A stretch of 64,000 nt of DNA from contig OY727095.1 in assembly GCA_963402885.1 (NCBI GenBank), forward strand, positions 34,973,001 through 35,037,000, written 5' to 3'. Each line of letters begins with the position of its first letter. Position 1 is the stretch's first letter. Under the pieces are notes generated by a model. It had not been told where the DNA came from. It worked only from the letters and a program-made list of their open reading frames with translations, and did no database searches. Below are positions 62,015 to 64,000 of this stretch, one piece after another. The DNA is from Antedon bifida. Taxonomy: Eukaryota > Echinodermata > Crinoidea > Comatulida > Antedonidae. A program made the position numbers and the translations under genes.

Positions 62015-64000
62015 GTATGCAATTTAACTGACATCTACACTAATGTTATTTTAACAATAATAATTTGTAGTTGGGAAATGCATCCTTAAAATTCCCTCAA
62101 TGTTTATTCAGTTTGTTGATAATAAGGAATGCCAAATTGTCCAGTACTCAGTTTACACTTTAAGGGTTAAAAGAACCGTAAGTTATTAAGGTCCAGTTAG
62201 CGTATTATTCAGCCACCTGTCCATGTGTTATCTTATGTCACATCCAACCAGATCTCATTAGCTTATTGAAGGGTCTGTCGTTCACCGCACCCTGCAGTTG
62301 CGAAAGTGTTCCTACCTGCTGAGAAATGACGTGGACCTTGAACGAAGCGTCGACCACTTTAAAATTAATTAGAAAATATTGCAGTAAAAAGAATCACAGC
62401 ATTATTGTAGATGAGGATCTACAGCAAAATTTGCTGACATTTCTGTTTGAAAAAACATTTATTCAACACAATTAATTCCATTTCATTAAACAAAGAAACT
62501 ACAGAATTGTTTAGTACTGTATTTAAAAAGCTTCCCTATACCAGTAAAAAGTCACTCTTCCCTGCCTATACTGTACTGAGTATATTAAACTTATCATATC
62601 ATAGACCTATGACTAATTGTATAGGATCATGGTCATACTTTACAGTTTTTCCATACTACAGATTTGATTAGCAGTGACTTTAAAACATTGATCGACACAT
62701 TTCTTATGAAAAGACTAATTTATTGTTTAAAATCATTTAGGAACAAGAACTAGATTCAGTTGTTTTTCAGCAATGACATTGTTTTAATGGATATCTTTCA
62801 ATTTTAAAAGAACCCTTAAAACAGTGCATGTGTTTTTCACAACTTTCAGACTCACAAATAACTGAGATAAAATCATCTAAAATTGTCATTAGTATTGAAG
62901 GTAATGTATATGGCGTAATTAAATTGTCAAAAAAATGTAGATTTAAGTCAAATTGTGACAAACACTACCATCACAATATTGACTGAATACTTCGCTAAAG
63001 TAGCTGTGTATCTTGGAAACTAGTGGCTAAGTTTTTATCTGGGGTATACTAGTGGTAAAGGCTATCTGCACATTGCTTGCATTATTGCACCAGAGGTGAT
63101 GGTTGGAAATACCATGCTGTATACTATTTTTATTTTACTTTCCTCTATAAAGAATGCACTGCTTGAAATGTATGAAAAATTAATATTTTCTGGGTGAAGC
63201 TCCACTTTAAAAGTCAATAGAATTATGAAAATGATCACCTATAATTCGTCAAAGTGACAAATTAAATTTTTATTTTATTTTCCTCTGCAAGAATGCACTG
63301 CATGAATGTGAACTAAATTATAATTTTACAAGCATTACATGTGGAAACTTTATATTGGTATACTATATCAATTTGTTTTAGTTAACTAAATTGGCAATAT
63401 ATATATAGAGTACAGAAGTTAGTTCATTAATACAATTACTTAGTGTATTGATGTATATTACTTAGAGGGCTATGGATGGTTTAGAATAGTCTTAATTAAT
63501 CTTTTCCTTCAGGCTTCTATATCATCTTTTATAAACTAAATATAAAGCAGGTCTATATCTACTGCTACTATGCATTGGACAAATGTCCTGAACTGTTCAG
63601 GGCATTGAACTGTTTTGGCAAAAAAAAAGAGAAATTCATTGAAATCTGCCGCAGAGGTTTGTACCGTTAATGGGAGTGAAAACAATTTGGCTGCTTTAAT
63701 TGATAAGTTAATGAACAGCGACAGTGTTTACACACACCGACCAGGCACAGAGCGGTAGTGTTCAAACGTCTTAATACCGGGAACAAACAGTTAGCAGAGG
63801 TGCTCGATGCTGACAAGGTTTGCTATGCTCTGTACCTAGTTGACAGGAAATTAAGGATGACATTGTCGGTGCACATTTTGTCGTACAAGTGCGATGACTG
63901 ACGGACGATATTAAAATACAAACTGTGAAAAGATGTTACGCTGTGTTAAAACTTAACAAGACACTCTTTTTATTTGAGATTTGAAATAGAATTTTCTTTA
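62015..64000 (+). other. Intron of the Ig-domain gene to the window edge
   Basis: No exon continuing the Ig gene in phase 1 was found. A GC-richer coding-like block lies at 63640-63901. The rest is AT-rich. Confidence 0.55.
63640..63901 (+). pseudogene. Frame-shifted coding-like remnant
   Basis: One frame reads ENNLAALIDKLMNSDSVYTH up to a TAG near 63757. One frame over, the sequence continues with KQLAEVLDADKVCYALYLVD and RKLRMTLSVHILSYKCDD before a stop. Base composition and residues look coding, and the break suggests decay. I do not recognise the family; a transposon or retrocopy remnant is likely. Confidence 0.35.

Overview
This is an AT-rich, intron-rich animal nuclear window. GT/AG introns of a few hundred bases to about 12.5 kb, many small inverted-repeat DNA elements and SINE-like insertions fit an invertebrate. 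The gene set and repeat style suggest a marine deuterostome such as an echinoderm, but that placement is inference. I see no prokaryotic operons, CRISPR arrays or rRNA genes.

Left part (1-17.5 kb): two genes converge tail to tail. On the + strand, sixteen exons (1103-9560) encode all but roughly the first hundred residues of the exocyst subunit Sec15 (EXOC6/EXOC6B). On the - strand, nine phase-consistent exons (17509-10686) encode a predicted 1124-residue protein. It has an RG-rich start, a long disordered Q/N/P-rich region, a MIF4G-like helical region of the MIF4GD/CTIF/PAIP1 type, an acidic 22-residue tandem repeat and a conserved-looking C-terminal exon. The poly(A) signals of the two genes are under 200 bp apart.

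Middle part (17.5-38.3 kb): no confident protein gene. It holds several small transposable elements (two with clear target duplications), a 59-bp satellite with CACGTG in every unit, a 70-bp duplication, an orphan exon-like block with good splice sites, and two decayed coding-like stretches.

Right part (38.3-64 kb): the 5' portion of a + strand gene for a secreted or membrane-anchored immunoglobulin-superfamily protein. It has a signal peptide, a 14-cysteine domain split over two exons, then one Ig domain over two exons. It continues past the window. A CCAAT/TATA promoter candidate lies at 38.3-38.43 kb, and the large introns carry a decayed tRNA-like sequence, MITEs and coding-like debris.

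The three genes have no evident shared pathway: exocytosis, probable translation or RNA regulation, and extracellular recognition. The most interesting items are a 38-bp duplication that copies a 5' splice site of the Sec15 gene, the unrecognised 14-cysteine domain, the 66-bp coding minisatellite, and a 96-bp hairpin-rich insertion with a perfect 13-bp target duplication.
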